Source of the DNA: Pararhizobium sp. YC-54
GTDB lineage: Bacteria; Pseudomonadota; Alphaproteobacteria; Rhizobiales; Rhizobiaceae
Direction of reading: 5' to 3'
DNA length: 64,000 nt
Assembly: GCF_025847205.1 (NCBI RefSeq)
Contig: NZ_JAOYTH010000013.1
Location: 124,001-188,000, forward strand
The notes below the pieces were generated by a model. The model did no database searches, had not been told where the DNA came from, and was given only the letters and a program-made list of their open reading frames with translations. Shown piece after piece: positions 17,227 through 28,284 of this stretch. A program made the position numbers and the translations under genes. Positions within the stretch are counted from its first letter, which is position 1; each line of letters opens with the position of its first letter.

Positions 17227-18192
17227 TCAGGCGGCGTCTTCCATCAGTGTCTGCGCGGTTTTCTCGTCGGTGATCAGGCCGCTCAGGAAGCGGCTTTCCA
17301 GCACGGCGCGGATGGCGCGCGCCTTGACCTTGCCGCCGGCAACGGCGACCGTGCGGCGGTTCTTCAGGTCCTCGCGGCTCAGTGTGAATGTGCGGTTGGA
17401 CAGCGACGTTTCGATCGGCTGGCCCTTGTCGTCGAAGAAATGGCCGAGCAATTCGCCGGCACCGCCGCCGTTCTTGATCTCCTCGATCTCGCCCTTCTCG
17501 ATCATGCCGGTCGCCACCAGCGACGCCTCGCGCTCGACGGTGCCGATACCGACCAGCAGAAGGTCGGCACTGCTGGCAAGATCAAAAACCTCGCGCACGC
17601 CGCGCTGGTTGAACAGAACATCGCGATCCTCGACCGTGTTGGCGAAGAAGGGCACAGGCATGACGTAGGCTTCCGCTCCGGTGCGCTCGGCCAACCGGTG
17701 GATAACGTCATGCGGATTGGCGGAAAACCGTCGGGTCAGGCCGCCGAGCAGCGAGACGAAGCGAACATCGTGATTGGTGGTGCGCGGCAGATATTCGACG
17801 CAGGCTGCCAATGTCCGGCCATGACCCATGCCGATCAGCACCGGCCCGTCCTTCTCGATCTCGCGCTTGAGAAACTGCGCCCCGGAAATACCGAGCGCCT
17901 TCAGCGGCAGGTCTTCCGGATCGAAATCCGGCACCACTTCGCAATAGTCGAGGCCATAGCGGGCAGACAGTTTTTGCTCCAGCTCGACGCATTCGGAGAC
18001 TTCACCGTCGATATAGACCTTCACCAGGCCTTCCTGGTTAGCCTTGGTGATCAGGCGGTGCGCCTTGAGCGAGGACAGACCGAGACGCTTGGCAACTTCG
18101 GATTGGGTCAGGCCGCCAGCGTAATGCAGCCATGCCGCACGCGTCGCCATGCTCGACTCGTCGTCCCGAAGTGAACCTCCGCCCAGAACCAT
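17227..18192 (-). CDS. SorC-family regulator, EryD-like
   Basis: Transcriptional regulator of 321 residues: an N-terminal helix-turn-helix (GLTQSEVAKRLGLSSLKAHRLITKA, about residues 30-54) and a C-terminal sugar-phosphate-binding domain (GMGHGRTLAACVEYLPR, LLLVGIGTVEREASL). This is the SorC/DeoR-like family that includes EryD, the erythritol repressor of Brucella and rhizobia. The ATG at 18192 is preferred over 18219 because GGAGGA lies 6 bases before it. It heads the polyol operon in the same direction and probably controls it with a phosphorylated intermediate as inducer. Confidence 0.85.
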   Translation of the reverse strand: MVLGGGSLRDDESSMATRAAWLHYAGGLTQSEVAKRLGLSSLKAHRLITKANQEGLVKVYIDGEVSECVELEQKLSARYGLDYCEVVPDFDPEDLPLKALGISGAQFLKREIEKDGPVLIGMGHGRTLAACVEYLPRTTNHDVRFVSLLGGLTRRFSANPHDVIHRLAERTGAEAYVMPVPFFANTVEDRDVLFNQRGVREVFDLASSADLLLVGIGTVEREASLVATGMIEKGEIEEIKNGGGAGELLGHFFDDKGQPIETSLSNRTFTLSREDLKNRRTVAVAGGKVKARAIRAVLESRFLSGLITDEKTAQTLMEDAA

Positions 18193-18242
18193 GTCCGTCC
18201 TCCATGCTATTTCTTTCATTGCCTGATATTTTTATCTCTTAA

Positions 18243-18256
18243 TGAAAGAATTTTCA
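18243..18256. promoter_or_regulatory. Possible SorC/EryD operator
   Basis: TGAAA-GAAT-TTTCA is a 5-bp inverted repeat about 50 bases upstream of the EryD-like start, with further TTTCAT/ATGAAA copies on either side (18214-18219 and 18260-18265). Position and repetition suit autoregulation, but the repeat is short. Confidence 0.4.
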
Positions 18257-18432
18257 CGCAATGAAAAATTTGTCAAGCACGATCGATGCGGCACCGCAGC
18301 AATTCGACCGGTGATCGTCCGGCGGCGTGTATGAACAAACAAAACGCGCGCCCGGCTGGCTCGGACGCGCGTGGGATGGAACTGATGGAGAACCCAAAGC
18401 GCTGGCAGGCGCAGGACGGCTTGCATCGCGCC

Positions 18433-18460
18433 TGAAGGCGTTTTTGCAGAAACGCCTTCA
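18433..18460. repeat. 11-bp perfect inverted repeat upstream of FkbM gene
   Basis: TGAAGGCGTTT (18433-18443), a 6-base loop, and AAACGCCTTCA (18450-18460), followed by TTTCCC. It ends 56 bases before the FkbM start. It could be an attenuator or protein-binding site in the leader. Confidence 0.6.
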
Positions 18461-18516
18461 TTTCCCGCTCAATCTCGTGTTGAACAGGATCAAGACACGA
18501 TGGAGACGGGCAAGGC

Positions 18517-19380
18517 ATGCAAGCGATGAAATCCTGGAAACGCCGGCTGCGCAAATGGCGCAATCGACTGGCAAAGCGGTTTCTCGCCACCCGCATCGGC
18601 CGCGAAATGCTCGTCAATGCCGTCAGCCCGAAAATCCTGTCGATGACCGCCGATTGCGGCGACCATCTGATGACCTTCTCTCCGCATGATTACATTGGCA
18701 GGAAAATCTATCGCAAAGGCCATTTCGAACGCGAAAACGTCGAGCGGCTTCTGACCGTGCTACGGCAACGGGCTCTGTTGCAACCGGAAAAAATCCTGCT
18801 GGAGCTCGGCGGCAATATCGGCACGCAGACCCTCTATTTCGCGCTGAGCAAGACTTTCCGCCACATCGTCACAGTGGAGCCGGATCCGCGCAACTTCAAG
18901 CTTCTCAAAACCAATATCGGCCAGAATGATCTGAGCGACGAGATTACCGCGATCAACACCGCAGCCGGAGAGAGCGAAGGCACGCTCGATTTTTTCCTGC
19001 ACCCGGACAATCACGGCAAGAGCAGCGCCCTGCGCCAGAGCGAACGGGATATCGAGATCAAGGTTCCGGTAAAGCCGGTCACCGCCATGCTCACCGACGC
19101 GGGCGTCGCAGCTGATGACATCGGGCTGGTCTGGATGGATATCGAAGGGTACGAGCCGGTCGCAGCCAGGTCCATGCAGCCGCTCCTCGCCCGGCGCGTG
19201 CCGTTCTACATGGAGTTTTCCCCGGTCTTCTACGGACCGGCCGGATCGAGGGCATTCGTCGATTATCTGGCCGGCTTCTATGAAAACTGCATCGTCTTTT
19301 ACGAGGACAGCCAGGTGGATATGAAGGTCACGGCCCTGCCCATCGAGCAGGACCAGTTCGACGTCCTCTTCCTGCCCTGA
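18517..19380 (+). CDS. FkbM-family SAM-dependent methyltransferase
   Basis: Protein of 287 residues. A basic N-terminus (KSWKRRLRKWRNRLAKR) precedes an FkbM methyltransferase domain: the SAM-binding motif ILLELGGNIGTQTLYFAL (about residues 93-110), HIVTVEPDPRNFKLLKTNI and the WMDIEGYE motif near residue 206. Such enzymes O-methylate sugars of polysaccharides, lipopolysaccharide or other natural products. The basic N-terminus could hold it at the membrane. An alternative ATG at 18526 has better spacing from AAGG. It is convergent with a second methyltransferase, 10 bases away. Confidence 0.88.
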   Translation: MQAMKSWKRRLRKWRNRLAKRFLATRIGREMLVNAVSPKILSMTADCGDHLMTFSPHDYIGRKIYRKGHFERENVERLLTVLRQRALLQPEKILLELGGNIGTQTLYFALSKTFRHIVTVEPDPRNFKLLKTNIGQNDLSDEITAINTAAGESEGTLDFFLHPDNHGKSSALRQSERDIEIKVPVKPVTAMLTDAGVAADDIGLVWMDIEGYEPVAARSMQPLLARRVPFYMEFSPVFYGPAGSRAFVDYLAGFYENCIVFYEDSQVDMKVTALPIEQDQFDVLFLP

Positions 19381-19390
19381 ACCGTCGCCG

Positions 19391-19873
19391 TCAGCGTTTC
19401 CGGTAGAAATAGGTCCGCCCCGGATCGGCACCGGCAGGCAGCGGCAGTGGCTCGAGTTCGGGATGGGCAAGCGGCAGCCCGCTTGCGGCAACGCCACCGG
19501 ACTTCAGGGTTGCGGCGATGGACTGCGGCAGCCAGGTCAGCGTCCTGGCATCCTTTTCCGGATAGGCCGTGCCGATATCGGCATGCGCAAACGCGACGCC
19601 CCTGCCGGAAAACTGCCCAATTGTTTCCTGGATGTCACCCAGGATAAGGTCCGCCTCCGGCGGCGTCGAATCGGGATGCGAACCGATAGCCCGGTCGAAA
19701 ACGATGATCCGGTTGTTTGGAAACAGTTCGCGGATATGATCGTAGGTTCGGCCGTTGCCGAGCCCGATTTCCAGGATCACGCCATCGGGCGCGATCATCG
19801 AGGCCTCCTTGATATGGTTGAGAACAGCACGCTGGGAGTGCATGCGGGAGATAAAACCATCAAGGCGACTCAT
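19391..19873 (-). CDS. Small class I SAM-dependent methyltransferase
   Basis: Protein of 160 residues with a SAM-binding core: VILEIGLGNGRTYDHIRELFP (about residues 33-53), IIVFDRAIGSHP and ADLILGDIQET. The length and the N-terminus SRLDGFISRMHSQRAVLNH match the compact alphaproteobacterial methyltransferase family that I associate with Pfam Methyltransf_17. The substrate is unknown. It is preceded by a 205-base divergent region shared with the DUF3095 gene; TTCA is repeated in tandem just upstream of the start. Confidence 0.75.
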   Translation of the reverse strand: MSRLDGFISRMHSQRAVLNHIKEASMIAPDGVILEIGLGNGRTYDHIRELFPNNRIIVFDRAIGSHPDSTPPEADLILGDIQETIGQFSGRGVAFAHADIGTAYPEKDARTLTWLPQSIAATLKSGGVAASGLPLAHPELEPLPLPAGADPGRTYFYRKR

Positions 19874-20078
19874 CTATTTCCATCCATTCATTCATTCAAA
19901 TCATGCCGGTTGCATCGCTTAACACGAGACTAAGTCGTGGGTCGACCGCAAGAGCGGGAAATTTGCTCCAAACTCCAATCAGGAGTGGAGAGCGATGAAG
20001 CTGTTTTCGCCAGGTTTTTCCAGCGGCTTGTTGTCAAACCACGTCGCCTGCCCGGCGCGAATATGTTAGCCTCAAAGC

Positions 20079-21257
20079 ATGGGCCAGCTTTCCAGTGAAA
20101 CATTCTTCAGCGCGCTTCCGGTCTTCGTCGAATTCGCCGGCGTTGCCAACAGCGACAACTATCGGGCATTGCCCGCCGACTGGGCGCTGGCAACGGCGGA
20201 CATCGTTGATTCGACAGGGGCGATCGAGGCCGGCCGCTACAAGGCGGTCAATATGGCCGGCGCCAGCGTCATCTCGGCCATCCTGAACGCGCTCGGCAAC
20301 AACGACCTTCCCTTCGTCTTCGGCGGCGATGGCGCGCTGGTGGCAGTCCCTCCCTCAGGAGTGGAAAAGGCGCGAGACGCTCTATCCGCCGTCCAAAGCT
20401 GGGTCGGCGAGGAGCTGCAGCTGAGCCTGCGCGCCGCCCTCGTTCCCGTTGCCGATGTCATCGCGGCAGGGCTTTCCGTTCGTGTCGCCCGTTTTCAGGT
20501 CAACCCCGATATTTCCTACGCGATGTTTGCCGGTGGCGGTTCGAGTTGGGCGGAAGCACGCATGAAGGAAGGCCTGTTTGCCGTACCACCGGCACCGGCG
20601 GGTGCACGGCCGGACCTGACCGGCCTTTCCTGCCGATGGAACCCCATTCAATCCCGGCATGGCGAGATCGTCTCCATCATCGCCATTCCCGCGGGATCAG
20701 AAAACATAGCCGCATTTCAGGCCCTGGTCGCCGACATCGTCGCGCTCGCCGCGGGCGTGGAGCGCAATGGTCACCCGGTGGCGGTCGAAGGCCCGCAGAT
20801 CGGCCTGTCGATGGCGGGACTTGCGGCAGAAACCAAAACGGCGCCCAAGGGAAAACGGTTCACGCACTGGCTTTTCATTCTGGCGCAGTATCTGCTGATG
20901 GCCGGTCTCTTTCGTTTCGGTCTGACGCTCGGCCGGTTTGATCCAAAACTTTACCGGCAGGACGTTGCCCGCAATACCGATTTCCGCAAGTTCGACGATG
21001 GCCTGAAAATGACCATCGACGTCGATCCGCAAAGGTTTCGCCAGATCGAGCGACGGCTTGACGAGGCATCGGCCGCCGGCATCTGCCGCTTCGGCCTGCA
21101 TCGCCAGGATTCGGCACTGATGACCTGCATCGTGCCGACACCGCTCAGCCGCGATCATATGCACTTCATCGATGGCGCCGCCGGCGGTTATGCCGTGGCG
21201 GCCAGCCGGATGAAGAAGCAGATGCCCGCCGCTCCCGCTATCGCAGCTACGCCCTGA
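20079..21257 (+). CDS. DUF3095 protein with cyclase-like motifs
   Basis: Protein of 392 residues recognised as DUF3095. The motifs ADIVDST (40-46) and FGGDGALVAV (81-90) resemble the two metal-Asp motifs of class III nucleotidyl cyclases (Asp41 and Asp84), so a cyclase-related catalytic or sensory role is plausible. I believe DUF3095 belongs to the nucleotide cyclase clan, but this needs a profile search. A single hydrophobic stretch (about residues 263-285) could anchor it at the membrane. A bona fide class III cyclase is encoded 1.6 kb downstream. No strong ribosome site precedes the ATG. Confidence 0.8.
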   Translation: MGQLSSETFFSALPVFVEFAGVANSDNYRALPADWALATADIVDSTGAIEAGRYKAVNMAGASVISAILNALGNNDLPFVFGGDGALVAVPPSGVEKARDALSAVQSWVGEELQLSLRAALVPVADVIAAGLSVRVARFQVNPDISYAMFAGGGSSWAEARMKEGLFAVPPAPAGARPDLTGLSCRWNPIQSRHGEIVSIIAIPAGSENIAAFQALVADIVALAAGVERNGHPVAVEGPQIGLSMAGLAAETKTAPKGKRFTHWLFILAQYLLMAGLFRFGLTLGRFDPKLYRQDVARNTDFRKFDDGLKMTIDVDPQRFRQIERRLDEASAAGICRFGLHRQDSALMTCIVPTPLSRDHMHFIDGAAGGYAVAASRMKKQMPAAPAIAATP

Positions 21258-21263
21258 GGCCGG

Positions 21264-22607
21264 CTACGCCTTGATAATGGCGCCGCTTTCGATCCCCCGC
21301 CGGGCAAAGGCATTGCGCGTATCGACGATCAACGGCGACCAGCGGGCAATTGCGGCGTAGTCGACCGCATCATGGTCCGTTGCGATCAAAACCGCATCGA
21401 ACGCCTTCACCGATTGTTCGTCCAGCGGCACCGAAGTCCGCCCCTTCAGCGCCATATATTCGCGCGTCTTCGGAATCTCTGTGACATGCGGATCGTGGTA
21501 GGCAGCGCTTCCGCCCCGCTCCTCGATCAGTTCGATCAGCTTCAGCGACGGGCTTTCGCGGATATCCGGCACGTTCTTCTTGTAGGCGAGACCGATCACC
21601 AGAATCTTCGACCGGCTGAGCGCCTTGCCAAGGTGGATATCCAGCGCTTCGGCAAGCCGTCCGACCACATGCCGCGGCATGGCCGAATTGATTTCCCCGG
21701 CAAGCTCGATGAAGCGGGTCGGCAATTCGTATTCGCGTGACTTCCATGTCAGGTAGAAGGGATCGATCGGAATGCAGTGGCCGCCAAGCCCCGGACCCGG
21801 ATAGAACGGCATGTAACCGAACGGCTTGGTCTTGGCCGCATCGATGACTTCCCAGATATCGATGCCCATCGCCTCGTAGACGACCTTCAACTCGTTGACG
21901 AGGGCGATGTTGACCGCACGAAAAATGTTCTCGGTCAGCTTCACCGCCTCGGCCGTCGCCGGCGAGGACACCGGCACGACCGACTGGACGACGGCGCCAT
22001 AAAAGGCCTTCATCAGGTCCAATGCCGCATCGCCGTCACCGGCGACGACCTTGGGGATGCTCGACGTGTGGAAATCGCGATTGCCCGGATCCTCACGTTC
22101 CGGCGAAAAGCCAAGGAAGAAATCCTGCGTCGATTTCAAGCCGGTCTTTTCAAGGATCGGCCGGACGACCTCATCCGTCGTGCCGGGATAGGTGGTCGAT
22201 TCCAGCACAATCAGCTGTCCGGGCTTCAACGTCTCGGCGATGCGGTCACAGGTGCGGGTGACGAACGAAAGATCCGGATCGCGATGCTTCGTCAGCGGTG
22301 TCGGCACGCAGATGACGATGATATCGCAGGCGCTGAGCTGGCTGAAATCGGTCGTGGCACGAAAACGGCCTTCCGCGGTCTCCTTGGTTAGAACCGCATC
22401 CGGAACCGCCTCGATATAGGATCGTCCGGCATCGATGGCGACGATCTTGAGCGGGTCGATATCGAACCCGGTCACGGTAAAACCATTGCGGGCAGCGGTG
22501 ATCGCAAGGGGCAGGCCAACATAGCCGAGCCCGATGACCCCGGCATGGGCGCTACGGCCGGCGATCTTTGAAAGAAGGGTCTCGCTCACGGAAGAATGGA
22601 CGGTCAA
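21264..22607 (-). CDS. UDP-N-acetylhexosamine dehydrogenase (WbpA-like)
   Basis: Protein of 447 residues of the UDP-glucose/GDP-mannose dehydrogenase family. It has the NAD-binding GLGYVGLP (residues 26-33), FSPEREDPGN and the catalytic Cys278 in GPGLGGHCIPIDP, with a C-terminal UDP-binding domain. It performs the four-electron oxidation of a UDP-sugar C6 alcohol to the uronic acid. The group with SPERxDPGN and GHCIPIDP includes UDP-GlcNAc and UDP-ManNAc 6-dehydrogenases. The product would feed surface glycan synthesis and fits the nearby glycosyltransferases. The start shown is TTG; a GTG at 22589 is possible, and neither has a strong ribosome site. Confidence 0.9.
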   Translation of the reverse strand: MTVHSSVSETLLSKIAGRSAHAGVIGLGYVGLPLAITAARNGFTVTGFDIDPLKIVAIDAGRSYIEAVPDAVLTKETAEGRFRATTDFSQLSACDIIVICVPTPLTKHRDPDLSFVTRTCDRIAETLKPGQLIVLESTTYPGTTDEVVRPILEKTGLKSTQDFFLGFSPEREDPGNRDFHTSSIPKVVAGDGDAALDLMKAFYGAVVQSVVPVSSPATAEAVKLTENIFRAVNIALVNELKVVYEAMGIDIWEVIDAAKTKPFGYMPFYPGPGLGGHCIPIDPFYLTWKSREYELPTRFIELAGEINSAMPRHVVGRLAEALDIHLGKALSRSKILVIGLAYKKNVPDIRESPSLKLIELIEERGGSAAYHDPHVTEIPKTREYMALKGRTSVPLDEQSVKAFDAVLIATDHDAVDYAAIARWSPLIVDTRNAFARRGIESGAIIKA

Positions 22608-22640
22608 ATGGATGTTCTCGACTGATCGTGACGCGCTGAA

Positions 22641-22707
22641 GCGCCTTTGCGGATGTGGGTCAGTTGAGGATAAATTGGTTTGAAGTCAAGGACCGCGGCA
22701 AAGGCGC
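22641..22707. repeat. 10-bp inverted repeat with long loop
   Basis: GCGCCTTTGC (22641-22650) is the exact reverse complement of GCAAAGGCGC (22698-22707), 47 bases apart, in the 265-base divergent region between the UDP-sugar dehydrogenase and the cyclase gene. It could be a pair of protein sites or a long hairpin; nothing else notable is seen in this region. Confidence 0.4.
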
Positions 22708-22872
22708 ATCTCGCCGCACCCGGAACAATTCTCCAGTTTTTGCCGGCGCTGAATCTGGTTTTGCCATTTTCACCACCTATATTGGTCGGGTGTAAACGCC
22801 TGATCTATCGAGACGCAGACCGGACAACCGGCGACCGCCGGGATTTTCGTTGAGAAAGCGACACGTCACGCG

Positions 22873-24222
22873 ATGAACATCCATAAGACGAATGTTTCCA
22901 CCCACCTGCTGGACCGCGTATCGAACTGGCTGCAGCAGGCGGCCCTCAACGGCGAAACGCTCGAGACGGTCGTGACGGGCTTCTGCGAAAGACTGGCTGC
23001 CTCCGGCCTGCCGCTCAATCGCGTCCACTTAAGCTTTTCGATGCTGCATCCGCTCTATGACGCGCTGGGTTTCACCTGGCTGCGCGGTGAGGGCGTCACC
23101 GTCGAAGGCTATCGTGCCGACCCGACCGACGACAAACCGGACCGGTTTTTGCTCAGCCCCTACTATTATCTCTTGAGCAACAATCTCGATCACCTGCGCC
23201 GGCAGATCGATCCGTCCATGCGTTCGGAATTTCCGATCTTCGATGATCTGAAGGAAATGGGCGTCACCGACTATATCGCCTTCGTCCAGTCTTTCGGCGA
23301 AACCTCTGGCCAGGGCATGATCGGTTCCTGGTCCACCGACGCCTATGGCGGTTTCAGCGACAATGTCATCGAGGCCCTGCTTCGCATCCAGAACAATCTG
23401 GCTGTCGCCGCCAAAATGGCGGTTCTCGGCAAGCTCGCCGACAATATGCTGACCACCTATCTCGGGGAAAATGCCGGCAAGCGCGTCCTGTCCGGCCAGA
23501 CCCGGCGCGGCGATGGCGAAACGATCCGGGCGGCACTGGTGATGGCGGACATGCGCCAGTCGACCTTGCTTGCGGAAAAGGAGGGGCGTCAGGTCTATAT
23601 CGATACGCTGAACCAGTTCTTCGACGCCATCGCCACCCCGTTCAGCCGCAATGGCGGCGAGATCCTCAGTTTCGTCGGCGACGGCTTTCTTGCCGTCTAT
23701 CCCTGCGGCCGCCACCGGGAGCCGTCGCAGGTCGCAGCCCTTGCAGCGATGGCGGCGGTTCGTCAGGCAGTAGCACGGATGGCCGAACTCAATGCCGATC
23801 GCCGCCGGCAAGGTCTCGCCGATGTCAATTATGGTATCGGCCTGCATGTCGGCAATGTCATGTTCGGCAATGTCGGCCTCAAGGACCGACTGACATTTTC
23901 CGCCTTCGGCGCTGCCGTCAACGAGGTGGAACGGCTCCAGGGGCTGACGAAGAAATACGCCCAGCCGATCGTGGCCAGCCAGGCATTCGCCACCTATAGC
24001 GGCGGCGAATGGGTGACGCTTGGCCAGGAAAAACTGCGCGGCGTGCGCCAGAAGGTAACCGTGCTCCTGCCTGGGGACCAAAACCTGAAACTGGACGCGG
24101 GCGAGACCGTGCAAAGCCGTTCGCTGGAGACTCGCTCCGAGGCCGAGCAGGTCATGCTGCTCTATCGCAACAGCAAGAAATCGCAGCCACGCGACCTGCT
24201 CTGGAACAAGCTGCTGCAGTAA
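22873..24222 (+). CDS. Class III nucleotidyl (adenylate/guanylate) cyclase
   Basis: Protein of 449 residues: an N-terminal sensor-like region (about 1-190, no membrane segment) and a C-terminal cyclase domain (about 215-400). Metal-binding Asp226 lies in ADMRQST and Asp270 in FVGDGFLAV; the transition-state pair Asn350/Arg354 lies in AAVNEVERL; GIGLHVG and GNVG are present. The residue that usually selects adenine (Lys before the second Asp motif) is Ser (ILSFVGDG), so the base made is open. It would produce cAMP or cGMP. A cyclic-nucleotide-binding protein is encoded 14 kb downstream on the same strand. Confidence 0.9.
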   Translation: MNIHKTNVSTHLLDRVSNWLQQAALNGETLETVVTGFCERLAASGLPLNRVHLSFSMLHPLYDALGFTWLRGEGVTVEGYRADPTDDKPDRFLLSPYYYLLSNNLDHLRRQIDPSMRSEFPIFDDLKEMGVTDYIAFVQSFGETSGQGMIGSWSTDAYGGFSDNVIEALLRIQNNLAVAAKMAVLGKLADNMLTTYLGENAGKRVLSGQTRRGDGETIRAALVMADMRQSTLLAEKEGRQVYIDTLNQFFDAIATPFSRNGGEILSFVGDGFLAVYPCGRHREPSQVAALAAMAAVRQAVARMAELNADRRRQGLADVNYGIGLHVGNVMFGNVGLKDRLTFSAFGAAVNEVERLQGLTKKYAQPIVASQAFATYSGGEWVTLGQEKLRGVRQKVTVLLPGDQNLKLDAGETVQSRSLETRSEAEQVMLLYRNSKKSQPRDLLWNKLLQ

Positions 24223-24482
24223 GGATCAAGGCGCCGGGCGCCTATCCGGCACCGATTGCCGTAGCGGAACGCAGAAACAGCGCCATCCCGCTCGAATGAT
24301 TGCTGTTTTTTCAAATCGCGACGCTTCCGGGCCGCGAATATATCCGCGCGCACTTTACCAGCCGAAGATCATGGACACACCAATTTCCGTGCGATAGTCT
24401 CCTTGCATTGAAGCCGGGCTTCCACCCGGAGGTGCGCTCTGCGCGATCGCAGGCGACCCAAGAGACAAGGACATAGGCTGGC

Positions 24483-26380
<1,898 letters not shown>

Positions 26381-26384
<4 letters not shown>

Positions 26385-28282
26385 TCACCCGACGCACCAC
26401 CCTTGGCCTGCTTGCCTCCGCTTTCGTTCCCGGCGTCGCGCGAGCGACCCCGGAGCCGCCCTTCCTGCGGCCTTATCTGCGCGCCCAGACGCTTCCCGAC
26501 CTCAGCGAGCGCATCCCGAAGAATCCGCGGCGCATCAACGTTGCCGCCATGGGCCGGCAGCCCGGTAAGTACGGCGGAACCGTCCGCATGCTGATCGGTA
26601 GCCAGAAGGATATCCGGATGATGACGATCAACGGCTATGCCCGTCTGGTCGGCTATACCGAGGACCTGCAATTCCAGCCCGACATTCTGGAAAGCTTTGA
26701 CGTTCAGGAAGGCCGGATTTTCACGTTCAAGATTCGCGACGGCCATCGCTGGTCGAACGGCAGCTATCTGACATCCGAGGATTTCCGCTACACTTGGGAG
26801 GATGTGATCCTCAACAAGGATCTGCGCAAGGGCGGCATCCAGCGGGAGCTTCTCGCCGACGGCGAAGGGCCGACATTCGAGGTCATCGACGAACTGACGG
26901 TCCGCTACACCTGGAAAATACCAAACCCGGACTTTCTTCCGGGCCTTGCTGCCGCCTCGCCGGTCGTCATCCTGATGCCGTCGGCCTATATGCGGCACTT
27001 CCACAAGAAATATCAGGACGACTTCCGCCTGTCGGCACTGATGAAACAGTATCGCGTCAAGAAATGGGCCGATCTGCACATCAAGATGTCGCGCCAGTAC
27101 CGTCCGGAAAATCCCGACCTGCCGTCGCTGGATCCGTGGATTCCGCGCACAGCCCCGCCGGCCGAACAATTCGTGTTCGAGCGCAACCCGTTCTTCCACC
27201 GGATCGACGAAAACGGCCTGCAGCTTCCCTACATCGACCGTTGGCTGCTCAATATCAGCTCGTCGGAAATCATCGCAGCCAAGACCGGCGCGGGCGAGAC
27301 GGACCTGCAATCCACCGGCGTCGATTTTTCCGACTACGCATTCTTCAAGGATGCGGAAAAGCGCTATCCGGTGAAGGTCAATCTCTGGAAGCGCATCCAG
27401 GGGTCGCGCCTCGCCCTTTTGCCGAACCTGAACAGCGCCGACAAGGTCTGGCGCGATCTGTGGTGGGATGTGCGTGTCCGGCGCGCACTGTCATTGGCGA
27501 TCGACCGGCACGAAATCAACATGGTAAGCTTCTACGGCCTTGCCAACGAAAGCGCCGATACCATCCTGCCCGACAGCCCGCTTTTCAAGCCGGAATATGC
27601 ATCGGCATGGGCCAGCTACGATCCGGATCAGGCCAATAAGCTGCTTGACGAAGCCGGCCTGACCAAACGCAACAGTGACGGCATCCGGCTCTTGCCGGAT
27701 GGCCGCGACGCGCAGATCGTTGTCGAGACTTCCGGCGAAAGCACGCTCGAAACCGACGTCCTTGAACTGATCAAGGACCATTGGGCGAAAATCGGCTTTG
27801 CGCTTTTTATCAAGACCTCGCAACGGGACGTTTTCAGCAGCCGGACGATGAGTGGCGAGATCATGATGTCCATGTGGTCAGGCATCGAAAATGGGGTGCC
27901 CACAGCCGATATGAACCCCGGCGATCTTGCGCCGAGCAGAGACGACCAATTTCAATGGCCGGCATGGGGCATGTACTACCTGTCCATCGGACAGAATGGC
28001 AGCGCGCCGGAGCTGCCGGAGGCGATCAAGCTGATCGATCTGCTCAAGGAATGGCGAAAGACCGTCGACAACGAAGACAGAACGCGTATCTGGCACCAAA
28101 TGCTGGAAATCTATACGCAAAACGTCTTTTCGATCGGGATCGTCAACGCCGCACTCCAGCCGATCCTGCATTCCTCCTATATCCGCAACATTCCCGAGAA
28201 AGGCCTCTACGGCTTCGACCCGACCTGCTATCTCGGGGTCTACATGCCAGACACGTTCTGGTACAGCGAAGAGGTTAGCTGA
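26381..28282 (+). CDS. Peptide/oligosaccharide-type ABC substrate-binding protein (SBP family 5)
   Basis: Periplasmic binding protein of 633 residues. The N-terminus MITRRTTLGLLASAF has an RR pair before a hydrophobic stretch, compatible with a Tat or Sec signal, with probable cleavage after VARA. Family-5 features are GKYGGTVRMLIG, FTFKIRDGHRWSNG and LTSEDFRYTWED. The family binds peptides, but also alpha-galactosides and opines in rhizobia, and the neighbouring glycosyltransferases leave a glycopeptide or oligosaccharide ligand open. It is followed by two permease genes. Confidence 0.9.
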
Positions 28283-28284
28283 GC

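Larger units (their letters stand above)
18193..18516. promoter_or_regulatory. Divergent region between EryD-like and FkbM genes
   Basis: Non-coding stretch of 324 bases. The left half is AT-rich and contains repeated ATGAAA/TTTCAT words, including an inverted repeat at 18243-18256; it probably holds the regulator/operon promoter. The right half contains two inverted repeats: ACGCGCG (18344-18350) with CGCGCGT (18366-18372), and an 11-bp perfect stem at 18433-18460. No ORF with coding character is seen. Confidence 0.5.
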
